From the NCBI RefSeq assembly GCF_002310375.3, contig NZ_CP023315.3:2542001-2606000 (forward strand): 64,000 bases of DNA, written 5' to 3'. The notes under the pieces are model-generated. The model ran no database searches. It saw only the letters and a program-made list of their open reading frames with translations, and was not told the origin of the DNA. Positions 8,899 to 18,088 of this stretch are shown here, one piece after another. Within the stretch, counting starts at the first letter, position 1; each line of letters begins with the position of its first letter. Source of the DNA: Caulobacter vibrioides. Lineage in GTDB: Bacteria; Pseudomonadota; Alphaproteobacteria; Caulobacterales; Caulobacteraceae. The position numbers were made by a program, and so were the translations under genes.

Positions 8899-11387
8899 AT
8901 GCTCGCGGCGAACGCCCTTCCTCCCCAGTTTCAGGCCTGGTTCGCCAAGCGCGGATGGACGCCCCGTGAGCACCAGTTGGCGATGCTGGACAAGGCCCGC
9001 GCCGGACGCGGGGCCTTGCTGATCGCGCCCACAGGCGGCGGCAAGACGCTGGCCGGGTTCCTGCCCAGCCTGATCGAACTGGCCGAGCGCCCCCCACGCA
9101 ATACGCCCGCCGGCGTCCACACCCTCTACATCTCGCCGCTGAAGGCGCTGGCGGTGGACGTCGAGCGCAACCTGCTCACCCCTATTCGCGAGATGGGCCT
9201 GCCGATCGTGGCCGAAAGCCGCACCGGCGACACCGGCGAGAGCCGCAAGGCCCGGCAAAAGGTCCGCCCGCCCGACATCCTGCTGACCACGCCCGAGCAA
9301 CTGGCGCTGTTCTGCGCCTGGGAAGGCGCACGCGAGTACTTTTCCGACCTGCGCTGCGTCATCATCGATGAGGCCCACGCGATCTGGCCCAGCAAGCGCG
9401 GCGACCTCCTGGCGCTGGGCCTGTCGCGCCTGCAGCAGTTCGCGCCCAACATGCGTCGGGTCGGCCTGTCGGCCACGGTCGATGATCCGGATCTGGTACG
9501 AAAGTGGCTGGGCGAGAACCGGGTGGAAAATCCTCCCCCGCGCGCGGGGGGAGGATATGCGAACCCGACATCGACCTCGTGCTCGGCGCGGGCGGCGCCC
9601 AGCCGGTCGTCGAGGTCTTGGTCTCGGGCGGACGCGTGCCCTGGGCCGGCCATACGGCCGAGCACGCCATGCCCGAGGTCTATGACATCATCAAGGAGGC
9701 CAAGACGGCGCTGGTGTTCGTCAACACCCGCTTCCAGGCCGAGTTCGCGTTCCAGCGGCTGTGGGAGCTGAACGACGAGGGCCTGCCGATCGCCCTGCAC
9801 CACGGCAGCCTGTCGGCCGAGCAGCGGCGCAAGGTCGAGGCGGCCATGACGCGCGGCGAACTGCGCGCGGTGGTCTGCACCTCGACGCTGGACATGGGCA
9901 TCGACTGGGGCGACGTCGACCTCGTCATCCAGCTGGCCGCGCCCAAGGGCGCCTCGCGGATGGTGCAGCGGATCGGTCGGGCCAATCACCGCCTGGACGA
10001 GCCCAGCCGCGCCCTGTTCGTGCCCGCCAGCCGCTTCGAGATGCTGGAGTGCCGTGCGGCCGCCGACGCCATCCTGGAGAACCACCTGGACGGCGAACCG
10101 GCGCGTATCGGCGGCCTCGACGTTCTAGCGCAGCACGTCATGGGCTGTGCGTGCTCGGAGCCGTTCAAGCTGACCGACCTCTATGACGAGGTCCGCTCGG
10201 CGGGGCCTTACGCCGAGCTGACCTGGGAGGATTTCGAGGCCGTGGTCGACTTCGTCTCGACCGGCGGCTACGCGCTTCGCACCTACGACAAGTTTCGGCG
10301 GATCGTGCAGACCGCCGACGGCCTCTGGACAGCGCGCAACGCCCAGGCCCGCCAGCAGCACCGCATGAACGTCGGCGCTATCATCTCCCCGGCGATGATC
10401 AACATTCGGATTGGCGGGGGCCGAAAGCCGGTCGGCGGGCGCAAGATCGGCGAGGCCGAGGAAGGCTATTTCGAGCAGCTGACGCCTGGCGACACCTTCG
10501 TCTTCGCCGGCCAGGTCTGGCGGTACAACAGCATGGTCGGGGCCGACGCCTTTGTCTCCCCGGCGCCGAACGATGATCCCAAGATGCCCAGCTGGGGCGG
10601 CTCGAAGTTTCCCTTGTCGACCTACCTCGCCGAGCGGGTCCGGCAGATGATGCATGACGAGCGCGAGTGGAGCGCCCTGCCCGGCGACGTTCAGGAGTGG
10701 CTGTCCTGGCAGAAAATCCGTTCGGCCCTGCCAGCAGAGGGGGAGATGCTGCTGGAGACCTTCCCGCGCGGGAAGCGGTTCCACATGGTCTGCTATCCGT
10801 TCGACGGGCGTCTGGCCCACACCACCCTGGCCATGCTGCTGACCCGCCGCCTGGACCGGCTGGGCGTGGGCCCGCTAGGCTTTGTCTGTAACGACTACGC
10901 GCTGAACCTGTGGTCGCTGCGCCCCATGGACGATCTGGACCTGGATGAGCTCTTCGCCCAGGACATGCTGGGCGATGACCTGGAAGCCTGGCTGGACGAG
11001 AGCTTCATGATGAAGCGGTCCTTCAAGCACTGCGCCCTGATCGCGGGTCTGATCGAGCGCCGCCACCCTGGCGCCGAGAAGTCCGGGCGGCAGGTGACCT
11101 TCTCGACGGACCTGATCTACGACGTGCTGCGTAAACACCAACCCGACCACCTGATGCTCCGCTGCGCGCGGCTCGACGCGGCCACGGGCCTGCTGGACAT
11201 CGCACGCCTGGGCGACATGCTGACCCGCGTCAGGGGCCGCATCCGGCACATGGCCCTGGATCGGGTCTCGCCCTTCGCTGTCCCGATGATGCTGGAAATC
11301 GGCCGCGAACGGGCCCCGGGCGACGCCGCCGGCGAGATGATCCTGGCCGAGGCCGAAGCTGACCTGATCGCCGAGGCGCGGCCATGA
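8899..11387 (+). pseudogene. Ligase-associated DEXH-box DNA helicase, reading frame interrupted
   Basis: Two overlapping frames make one helicase of about 820 residues: 8899 to about 9556 gives the first RecA lobe (Walker A APTGGGKT, DEAH box in IIDEAHAIW, SAT motif), and from about 9558 in another frame the second lobe (CTSTLDMGIDWGDVD, QRIGRANHR) and the Lhr-like C-terminal domain. The frame breaks inside a palindrome at 9531-9555 with five C in one arm and six G in the other. One extra C would join both halves in frame. Its stop overlaps the start of pdeM (ATGA), the standard arrangement for this DNA repair pair. It may be a true mutation, a phase-variable tract or a sequence error. Confidence 0.8.
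9528..9558. repeat. GC palindrome inside the helicase gene
   Basis: The sequence ATCCTCCCCC-GCGCGC-GGGGGGAGGAT is an almost perfect inverted repeat with unequal arms (five C, six G). Its core (CCTCCCCCGC with GCGGGGGAGG) is shared with the larger intergenic palindrome at 49559-49678, so it looks like an inserted relative of that repeat family. It falls in the linker between the two helicase lobes. GAACC is present on both sides (9516-9520 and 9561-9565), a possible target duplication. Confidence 0.6.
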
Positions 11388-12091
11388 CCCGCTTTGCGCC
11401 TTCGGCCTGCGGCGGCCTTCGTATCGCCTTGGCCAATGTCGAGGTGGTGCTGCGCTGGTCCGGCGCGCTGTGGCTTGAGCACGAACGCACGCTGATCGTG
11501 GCCGATCTTCATTTCGAGAAGGGCAGCAGTTACGCCGCCCGCTTTGGTCAGATGCTGCCGCCCTACGACACGCGCGAAACCCTAGACCGCCTTGACCGCG
11601 AGATTACGCAGCTCACGCCCGAACGGCTAATCTTCCTGGGCGACAGCTTCCATGACGGCGCCGGCGAGGCGCGGCTGGCGGTGGACGACTACCGCCGGCT
11701 GGAAGGCTTGGCCCTTGGCCGCGAGCCGGTCTGGGCGGTGGGCAACCACGACGCCGACGGCCCAAAGGCCTTGCCGGGCGAGGTGATCGACGAAGCCAGC
11801 ATCGCGGGGCTGATCCTTCGGCATGAGCCGCTTGCTGGCGCGCAGCCGGGCGAGGTGGCGGGTCACCTGCATCCGGCGGCCAAGGTCTCCAGCGGACGCG
11901 CGACCGTCCGCCGACGCTGTTTCGTCACCGACGGCGCCCGCCTGGTCCTGCCGGCGTTCGGCGCCTATACGGGCGGGCTGAATGTGCTGGATGACGCCTT
12001 TTCGAGTCTCTTCAACGGCCCGCTCCTGGCCGGCGCCTTGGGTCCGCGCCGGGTTCACGCGGTGGGCGGCAAATCGTTGAGGCCCGACTAG
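11384..12091 (+). CDS. pdeM: Ligase-associated DNA damage response endonuclease PdeM
   Basis: This 235-residue calcineurin-like metallophosphoesterase has all the metal ligands in order: VADLHFEKG, FLGDSFHDG, GNHDADG and AGHLHP. It is translationally coupled to the helicase (ATGA overlap at 11384-11387). This pairing defines the PdeM family, which is associated with LigD-like or other ligases in alphaproteobacterial DNA damage response sets. The ligase and exonuclease partners are not in the window. The stop codon TAG (12089-12091) lies within the terminal CTAGAGC of a repeat element, so the repeat may have set the C-terminus. Confidence 0.85.
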   Translation: MTRFAPSACGGLRIALANVEVVLRWSGALWLEHERTLIVADLHFEKGSSYAARFGQMLPPYDTRETLDRLDREITQLTPERLIFLGDSFHDGAGEARLAVDDYRRLEGLALGREPVWAVGNHDADGPKALPGEVIDEASIAGLILRHEPLAGAQPGEVAGHLHPAAKVSSGRATVRRRCFVTDGARLVLPAFGAYTGGLNVLDDAFSSLFNGPLLAGALGPRRVHAVGGKSLRPD

Positions 12092-12195
12092 AGCGTTTTG
12101 CGACCTGACCGCGTCAGACCGCGAGCCCTAGTCCTTTGTTTTAAAGCATTTTTCTTCACGCGAGCCGAAACCGCTTCGCTGGAAAAATGCTCTAG
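12088..12195. repeat. Intergenic palindromic element with CTAGAGCATTTTT-type ends
   Basis: The left end CTAGAGCGTTTT (12088-12099) is the inverted complement of AAAAATGCTCTAG (12183-12195), with one mismatch. A second arm GCATTTTTC (12146-12154) pairs with GGAAAAATGC (12181-12190). About 108 bp in all, between two convergent genes. This layout is like the small non-coding palindromic elements common in alphaproteobacteria. It may also act as a bidirectional terminator. Confidence 0.6.
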
Positions 12196-12204
12196 ACCTC
12201 GGGA

Positions 12205-12666
12205 TCACATATGCAGGGCCTGCTCCAGCGAGAACGCCAGAGAGATCGCCGCGCCAGCGGTCATCAGGGTGCGCATCCGGGGGCGCCAGCTCGGCCCCTC
12301 ATGGTCGGTGACGTCCCAGACCCATTGCAGCAGCAACACCAGCAAAAAGCCCGACAACTGCCAGGCCGGCCCGAACTTCAGTTGGCCAAGCAGCAAGCCA
12401 AACCCCGCCAGCGGGAACAGCAGCGAAATACCCAGGACCGACCAGCGAGGACTGGGGTCTTCGATCTCCAGTCCGGTTCGAACGCCGCCGAAGTAGGAGA
12501 CCATCGCGGCGGAGTACGCCAGCAGCCCGAGCAGCGCGGACTTCTGGACATCCGCCGGCCCATAGCAAAACAGGCCCGACGCTACAAAGAATGGGATCAA
12601 GGTCGACAGACCAAAGACCCATGCCGCCGGTGGAACCGGCGTCCGCCCGCCCGCGGACTCGTTCAT
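12205..12666 (-). CDS. DUF3429 family inner-membrane protein
   Basis: This 153-residue hydrophobic protein has about four to five membrane helices (from AAWVFGLSTLIPFFVASGLFC onward). The spacing and the central YFGGVRTGLE motif match the DUF3429 family found widely in proteobacteria. The family's function is not known to me. It stands alone and is convergent with pdeM, separated by the palindromic element. Confidence 0.75.
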   Translation of the reverse strand: MNESAGGRTPVPPAAWVFGLSTLIPFFVASGLFCYGPADVQKSALLGLLAYSAAMVSYFGGVRTGLEIEDPSPRWSVLGISLLFPLAGFGLLLGQLKFGPAWQLSGFLLVLLLQWVWDVTDHEGPSWRPRMRTLMTAGAAISLAFSLEQALHM

Positions 12667-12907
12667 GCCACAACTCCTTCGGCAAGCGACCGTGGTCGCC
12701 CGCCCCGCCCCTGTCGCGACTATTACCGACCGGACGCGATAGGTCCACGGACGATCTTCACGGCACGAAGCACAGGTTCATGACCTGCATTGGCCCAGGA
12801 AGGTGTTGGAATGCAATGACGTTTGTCCCGCAGCGATGCGGGAGCGGCCGACGCGCCGGTTCGCAAGCCGGCGCGCGTTCGCGACAAGGCGAGCCTTCGC
12901 GGGCCGG

Positions 12908-15832
12908 TTAGCGCGCGTAGACCGCCAGGCGGTTGAGGGCCTCGCCATCCACCGAGCCGGTGGCGGGCAGGCCCTGATCCCGTTGATAGGCCGCGATCGC
13001 CATCCGCAGGGCGGGCGACGAAACGCCATCCCGCGGTCCCTGATAGTAGCCCAGCTGCGACAGGACGCGCTGCGCCAGCCCCAGATTGGCGTTGGCGGCG
13101 GCGGGCGCAGTGGACGGCAAGCTCGCCTGGACCTGGGTCTGCGGACGGAACGCCAGGGCCGATCGGTCGGCGGTCTGCTGGGCCTCGGCGGTCAGTTGGG
13201 TCCGCAGCGCCGTGGCGCGGCCTCGCGCGGTCGAGTCGCCCGCACGGCCGGCGATCACGTACCACTTGTAGGCTTCGGCCGGGTTCTGGCTGACGCCCAG
13301 GCCGCTCTCGTAGAGCTGAGCCAGATTGAACTGGCTGTCGACCAGGCCCATGTCGGCGGCCTTGCGGAACCAGCTGGCGGCCGTCGTCGAATTACGCGGA
13401 CCGCCCTCGCCCTTGAAGTAGTAGAGCGCCAGGTTGTGCATGGCGCGCGCATCGCCGCCGTTGGCGGCCCGTTCGCTCCAGCGGCGCGCTTCGGCCATAT
13501 CGACCTTCACGCCGTTCTTGCCGCCCTCGTACATTTTCGAGAGGTAGAACTGGGCGGCCGGATAGCCGCCGTTCGCGGCGCGTTTCAGCAGTTCGACGCC
13601 CGAGCGGTCCCCCGACTCGATCTTGCGCACCGCGTCCTCGAACAGGGATTTCGCTTCGGTGGTCGGCGGAGCGGCCGGCGCATCGATCTGAGCAGGGACA
13701 ACCTTGCCCGTCGTCAGGGCCACAGCGGCGCGCGGCGCGCCGGGCGTGGTGTCGGCCTCGGGACCATTGACCTCGACATCGGCCTTGCGGCCGGCGATCG
13801 CCTGAGCCACGCGGCTAGGCGAGGTGTTGGTGTCTTCGGTGTTGAGCAGGAGCAGCCCGCCCACGCCAGCGCCGAGCGCGCCGGCGGCGGCGAAGACGAC
13901 AAAGGCCGTCGTTACGGTCGCGCCGAGGCGCGCCTTGGACTTCTTGGTCGAAAAGCCGCCAAAGCCGCTGAACAGCGAACCGCTCGCCTTGGCGGCCTTG
14001 TCCTTCTTCGCAGCCTTGGCCTTGCCGCCGCCCTTGCCCTCGGTGGCGGCGGCGGCGCGCGCGGCGGCGCGAGCCTGCTCGATGATGTCGCGCGTCGACA
14101 TCGGCCGGGTCGGCTCGGTCGGCGCGAAATCCGACACCTCGGGTTCGACTTCGAAGCGCGGGCTCTCTGGCTCGAAGCCGTCGGCGATGGCGTAGTCGTC
14201 GTGCGCGAAGGCCGGTTCCTCAGGCTCCGCGGCCGGGAACTCAGCCACATCGAAGCTACGGGTCGGAGCCGGCGGCGCATCGAACGCGTCGTCCTCGTCC
14301 TCCTCGGCCGTGCTGAACGAGGCGGCCTGGGTGAAGTAGTTGTCGTCGAACGGGGAAGCGGTCGGCGGCGACGGACGCGTCGACGCAGGCGCCGGGGCCG
14401 GCGTCGGCGCGGGCGGCGGCGGCGGCGCGGCCTCAAGCTTGCGCTGCGCCTCCGAAAGACGGCTGTCGATCTTCTCGCGCGCTTCTTCCAGCATGCGGAG
14501 CGTGCGCTCTTCGCTCTGGCGGATGCGGTCGACCAGTTCCTGGCTGGAGCGTTCGTGGCGCTGGTTCAGGCGTTCGGTGACGCGGGCGACCTGTTCGCCG
14601 ACATCGTCGATGGCCAGGGCGTTGCGGCGTTCGGCGCTGCCGATCCGCTCGGCCAGCTTCTCGGTGATCCGGGCGATCTCGCCGCCCAGCTTTTCGAGCG
14701 CTTGGGCCTGGACGCTGTCGGCGCGATTGAGCTTGTGCTCGACGCTGGCGGCGATGCGCGCCACCTCACCACCGACCTGCTCGATAGCGCTGGCGTTACG
14801 GCTCTCGGCGGCGTGGACGCGGCGATTGAACGCGTCGGCGACGCCGACGATCTCACGGCCCATGCGCTCGATGGCCTGGGCCGAGCGCTGCTCGGCGGCC
14901 TGCACGTGGGCGGCCATCTCGCCAAGCTTGCGCTCCATGCGGTCAAAGCGGCCGTCAGCGCTTTCGCGAAGCTTCGCCGCCATCTCCAGGCGGGCGGCTT
15001 CCATCTTCTGCGTCAGGGTGGCGGCCAGGCTGTCCAGGCGCTCCTGGACGCCCGTCACGGGATTGGCGGTCTCGACCGCGCCGAGGCGCTGATCCAGAGC
15101 CTGGAAGGACGTGCCCAGTTCGCGTAGCGCCTCGCTGGTGCGGCTCTCGGCGGCTTCGAGGCGCTCGCCCAGTCGCGCGACGACGGCTTCGACCAGCGCG
15201 TTGGGATCGCTCGTGACCTGTTGGTTCAAACGGGCTTCCAGCGTCGCAATCGCCTCGCGGGTGCGCGCCTCGCCCTCATACAAGTGCCCGGCGACCTTGC
15301 CCAAGGCGCCTTCCAGGGCGCGCAGCGCCTCAGCCGAGCGCGGACCGGCCGCTTCGTTTTCAATGCGGCGAAGGCGTTCGACGGCTCGCGCCTGCTCGGT
15401 CTTCAACTCGTCGACCGCGCCTTCGAAGCGCGCGGCGACGGCGATCTGCTCGCGTTCGGACTGGCCAAGACGCGCCAGGGCGTCACGCACGGAGTGATCG
15501 ATGCCGGTGATCGCGGCGGCATTGCGCCCCTCGGCGGCCTCGATGCGCTGCGTCAGACGATCGAGCGCCAGGGCGACCCGACCGACCTCGTCGGCGGGAT
15601 GTTCGGCGATCTCGATGCGCGGCGGCGCATCCTCTTTGACGATCTCAAGATAGGCGCGATTGGGGACTTCGTCCCCGGCGAGACGCGGCTCGGCGGTCTG
15701 ACCATCGCCCTCGATGATCATTCGATTTAGCCACTCACCAAGAGTCATGCCGGAGCGACGCGCAAGGTCTTTCGCGACCTCCCGTGCCTTGGGGTCAATC
15801 CCCTTAACGCTCCATGGCGACGCCGCCGTCAT
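12908..15832 (-). CDS. podJ: Polar organelle development protein PodJ
   Basis: The 974-residue length and the architecture match Caulobacter PodJ. Residues 1-45 are a conserved N-terminal segment (ARRSGMTLGEWLNRMI), followed by a long coiled coil (about 60-480) and a Pro/acid-rich region. A membrane helix lies at about 641-663, Sel1 repeats at about 735-870, and a C-terminal peptidoglycan-binding domain at about 915-974. PodJ marks the new pole, recruits PleC and other polarity factors, and is needed for pili and holdfast formation; its periplasmic part is removed by proteolysis during the cell cycle. The ATG at 15832 has a GGAG about 11 bases upstream. The promoter side is rich in GANTC sites (see 15835-15952), consistent with cell-cycle control. 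Confidence 0.95.
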   Translation of the reverse strand: MTAASPWSVKGIDPKAREVAKDLARRSGMTLGEWLNRMIIEGDGQTAEPRLAGDEVPNRAYLEIVKEDAPPRIEIAEHPADEVGRVALALDRLTQRIEAAEGRNAAAITGIDHSVRDALARLGQSEREQIAVAARFEGAVDELKTEQARAVERLRRIENEAAGPRSAEALRALEGALGKVAGHLYEGEARTREAIATLEARLNQQVTSDPNALVEAVVARLGERLEAAESRTSEALRELGTSFQALDQRLGAVETANPVTGVQERLDSLAATLTQKMEAARLEMAAKLRESADGRFDRMERKLGEMAAHVQAAEQRSAQAIERMGREIVGVADAFNRRVHAAESRNASAIEQVGGEVARIAASVEHKLNRADSVQAQALEKLGGEIARITEKLAERIGSAERRNALAIDDVGEQVARVTERLNQRHERSSQELVDRIRQSEERTLRMLEEAREKIDSRLSEAQRKLEAAPPPPPAPTPAPAPASTRPSPPTASPFDDNYFTQAASFSTAEEDEDDAFDAPPAPTRSFDVAEFPAAEPEEPAFAHDDYAIADGFEPESPRFEVEPEVSDFAPTEPTRPMSTRDIIEQARAAARAAAATEGKGGGKAKAAKKDKAAKASGSLFSGFGGFSTKKSKARLGATVTTAFVVFAAAGALGAGVGGLLLLNTEDTNTSPSRVAQAIAGRKADVEVNGPEADTTPGAPRAAVALTTGKVVPAQIDAPAAPPTTEAKSLFEDAVRKIESGDRSGVELLKRAANGGYPAAQFYLSKMYEGGKNGVKVDMAEARRWSERAANGGDARAMHNLALYYFKGEGGPRNSTTAASWFRKAADMGLVDSQFNLAQLYESGLGVSQNPAEAYKWYVIAGRAGDSTARGRATALRTQLTAEAQQTADRSALAFRPQTQVQASLPSTAPAAANANLGLAQRVLSQLGYYQGPRDGVSSPALRMAIAAYQRDQGLPATGSVDGEALNRLAVYAR

Positions 15833-15834
15833 GC

Positions 15835-16001
15835 GAATCGATCTCCCCGCACCTGGGGAAAACGCTAGTCACCGATTCCTAGGGTGTAAACGCGACGAAA
15901 ACGCCAGATGTAGTGCCCGCGCGATTCACTGTGGAGGAATCGGGACAGAGTCCCATCACTCTGTAGCGCGGTTCAAAAGCAAGAGGGTTAACACCGGTTA
16001 A
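15835..16001. promoter_or_regulatory. podJ upstream region: five GANTC methylation sites and a CtrA-like box
   Basis: Five CcrM sites lie within 118 bp: 15835-15839, 15874-15878, 15923-15927, 15937-15941 and 15948-15952. The first is two bases upstream of the podJ start codon. At 15988-16001 is TTAA-N6-TTAA followed by CC, close to the CtrA consensus TTAA-N7-TTAAC but one base short in the spacer. GcrA works with CcrM methylation and CtrA is known to affect podJ, so this fits methylation-linked timing. The same spacer serves the small membrane protein gene at 16041. Confidence 0.6.
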
Positions 16002-16040
16002 CCATTTGCCAGGCCGATTGTCGCAGGCCTAGAAGCGCGC

Positions 16041-16256
16041 ATGGACCTGCCTGTCACCGCCGCCGCCGCGATCCTGTTCCTGATCCTCGCCGTGCTCTTC
16101 GGTTGGCTGGGCGCGCGGCCCATCAACATTCTCAAGGGCCCGCGCATGGTTCCGTGGCGCCCCTTGATGATGATCTGCGTGGTCGGCCTGATGCTGATGA
16201 TGGTGCATCTGGTGAACCTTCTGGGCGTGCAGACCGGTAACCAGACGCGCTATTAG
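16041..16256 (+). CDS. Small two-helix membrane protein
   Basis: This 71-residue protein has two hydrophobic helices (AAAAILFLILAVLFGWLGA and LMMICVVGLMLMMVHLVNLLG) joined by a basic loop, GPRMVPWRP. It is divergent from podJ across a 208-bp regulatory spacer and its stop overlaps by four bases the stop of the convergent MprF-like gene. I do not recognise a named family, but composition and topology are those of a real inner-membrane protein. Confidence 0.7.
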   Translation: MDLPVTAAAAILFLILAVLFGWLGARPINILKGPRMVPWRPLMMICVVGLMLMMVHLVNLLGVQTGNQTRY

Positions 16257-17914
16257 GTCGCGGCCTTTTCAGAGGGCTTCTTGGGCCTTTTGGCCAGCCC
16301 CGACATGCCACCCGACGACAACAGGCCAACGTCCGCGAGCAAGAACGGGATGGCCCACTTGCGCGGCGCGGCGATGTAGCGCGGCTGCCAGACCGGATCG
16401 TACTTGTCCTTGTACCGACGCACGCCCTGGAAATTGTAGATTTCCTCGCCGCGTTCGTAGAGCAGTCGTCCGACCCGCGACATGATCGGGGCCAGCGGAC
16501 GATCTTGCAGCCCGGCCAGCGGGGCGACGCCGAACTCGAACGCGGTGAACCCCTGTTCCTTGCCCCACTGGAGCAGCTCGACGAACAGGTAGTCCATGAC
16601 GTTCTTGGGCGCTTCGTCCGAGTAGCGCATCAGGTCCATCGAGAACGCGGTCTTGCTGGCCGTGGTCCAGAGCGTCGCGAAGGCGACGATCTTGTCCTCG
16701 CTCCGGACGATGGCGACGGGAAACTCCGCGACGTAGCGAGGATCAAAGCCGCCCATGGAAAAGCGCTTCTCGCCGCCCGCGTGATGCGACAGCCAGGAGT
16801 CGGAGATGGCCTTCAGCTCATCCATGATGGCGGGCGCGGCGCCGACGGGCAGCACCTCGAAGGCCGCGCCGCCCTCCCCGGCCTTGCGCCAGTTTCGCCG
16901 CAGCACTTCCCGGCGTCGCCCGACCAGGCTGAACGCCTCCAGCGGCACCGCTGCGCTTTCGCCAGTCTTCTGGATGGCCAGACCCAGATCCACGGTGTCG
17001 GGCAGGTCATCGGGCCCGAGGCCGTAGAAGCCCGCGCGCGCGGCGTGGGCGTCGGCCAGTTCGCGGAACCGCCAGAAGAGCTCCATGCGCTCCTCGCGCT
17101 TGCCGACCGGCGCCCCCAGCGCGATCCACGATCGCCCCCGAACCCCGAACATCAGGAAGGTCTCGCCCGACGCCGAGAACAGGAACCGTTTGTCGCCCAG
17201 CAGCGCGAGGTTGGCGCTGGGCTCGGCCCCCTCGGCCTTGGCCAGAATGGCGCGCACTCGGTCGAACTCGGGATCGGTGTCGTCCACCACCGGCGGGGTC
17301 GCCGCCGTCGCGATGAGCCGCCAGACGCCGACGGCCAACAGGACGATGGCGGCGGCGACCGACGAGCGGATGGCGCGGGCGGCCTCGTCATGGTCCTGGA
17401 GGATCTTGATCCAGGACTTGTCGGCGAACTCGGTGTGGTTGAACGACCACCAGCCGAGAACCGAAGCCCCGACGATGGCTGCGGCGGCGGAGAGCAGCCA
17501 GCCCGGCGTGATCTCCATCTTGGTAAGCGCTGCTTTCCGAGGAAAGGCGTCATGGAAGGGCAGCATCAGGAACAGGCAGACCAGCAACATCGCGGTCTCT
17601 TCCCAGTTCAAGCCCTTGAACATCGCCAGGACCGCCGAGGCCCCCAATACGATCAGCGCGGCCCACCAGGCCGCGCCAAGCCGCGCGCGCAGGCCAAACG
17701 CCAGCAGCAGCAGCACAAGTCCCAAGATCGAGGAGAAGAAGTGGCTGATCTCGATCAGCAGGTCCGGCGCGAAGGCCAGGAGAAGCAGGAAGCGGGTCGG
17801 CTCGGACGGCGTAGCCCCGGAAGCCAGCAGCATGACACCCGCCGACGCGGCCAGGATCGCCGCCACGGTCGGGGCGATCGCATGGGCTGCGGGCCTGAAA
17901 ACTGTCGAGGACAT
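16253..17914 (-). CDS. MprF-like aminoacyl-phosphatidylglycerol synthase, short form
   Basis: This 553-residue protein has about six N-terminal membrane helices (to about residue 215), then a soluble DUF2156/GNAT-like domain typical of MprF transferases (VRGRSWIALGAPVGKREE, FSMDLMRYSDEAPKNVMDYLF, VGRLLYERGEEIYNFQGVRRYKDKYDPVWQPRY). It would transfer an amino acid from aminoacyl-tRNA to phosphatidylglycerol, reducing membrane negative charge. Canonical MprF has about 840 residues with a larger flippase region; here only a reduced membrane part is present, so synthesis without flipping, or another flippase, is inferred. The amino acid (Lys, Ala or other) is not predictable. Confidence 0.8.
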   Translation of the reverse strand: MSSTVFRPAAHAIAPTVAAILAASAGVMLLASGATPSEPTRFLLLLAFAPDLLIEISHFFSSILGLVLLLLAFGLRARLGAAWWAALIVLGASAVLAMFKGLNWEETAMLLVCLFLMLPFHDAFPRKAALTKMEITPGWLLSAAAAIVGASVLGWWSFNHTEFADKSWIKILQDHDEAARAIRSSVAAAIVLLAVGVWRLIATAATPPVVDDTDPEFDRVRAILAKAEGAEPSANLALLGDKRFLFSASGETFLMFGVRGRSWIALGAPVGKREERMELFWRFRELADAHAARAGFYGLGPDDLPDTVDLGLAIQKTGESAAVPLEAFSLVGRRREVLRRNWRKAGEGGAAFEVLPVGAAPAIMDELKAISDSWLSHHAGGEKRFSMGGFDPRYVAEFPVAIVRSEDKIVAFATLWTTASKTAFSMDLMRYSDEAPKNVMDYLFVELLQWGKEQGFTAFEFGVAPLAGLQDRPLAPIMSRVGRLLYERGEEIYNFQGVRRYKDKYDPVWQPRYIAAPRKWAIPFLLADVGLLSSGGMSGLAKRPKKPSEKAAT

Positions 17915-18088
17915 CCAGATCCCGAAATCGCGAATCCCCGAGGGATCCAGGAGCAGGCGGTTCTATACCGCGTAATGCCCGGCGTGGTCCCGCGCCAAGA
18001 TGCGAACGATTGTTTGAATCAGCTTGCCGCCGCCGTCGCTAGGCGTACTGTGTGCGCCAAACACCGGTCTGCTTAGGGAGAAGAGACC

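Noticed and set aside
12840..12905. Hairpins downstream of podJ (CGCGCCGG/CCGGCGCG)
   Set aside because: An eight-pair stem exists but without a T tract; not enough for a terminator.
12803..15127. 774-codon frame opposite podJ
   Set aside because: Lies fully antisense to the recognised podJ; low-complexity composition typical of high-GC complement.
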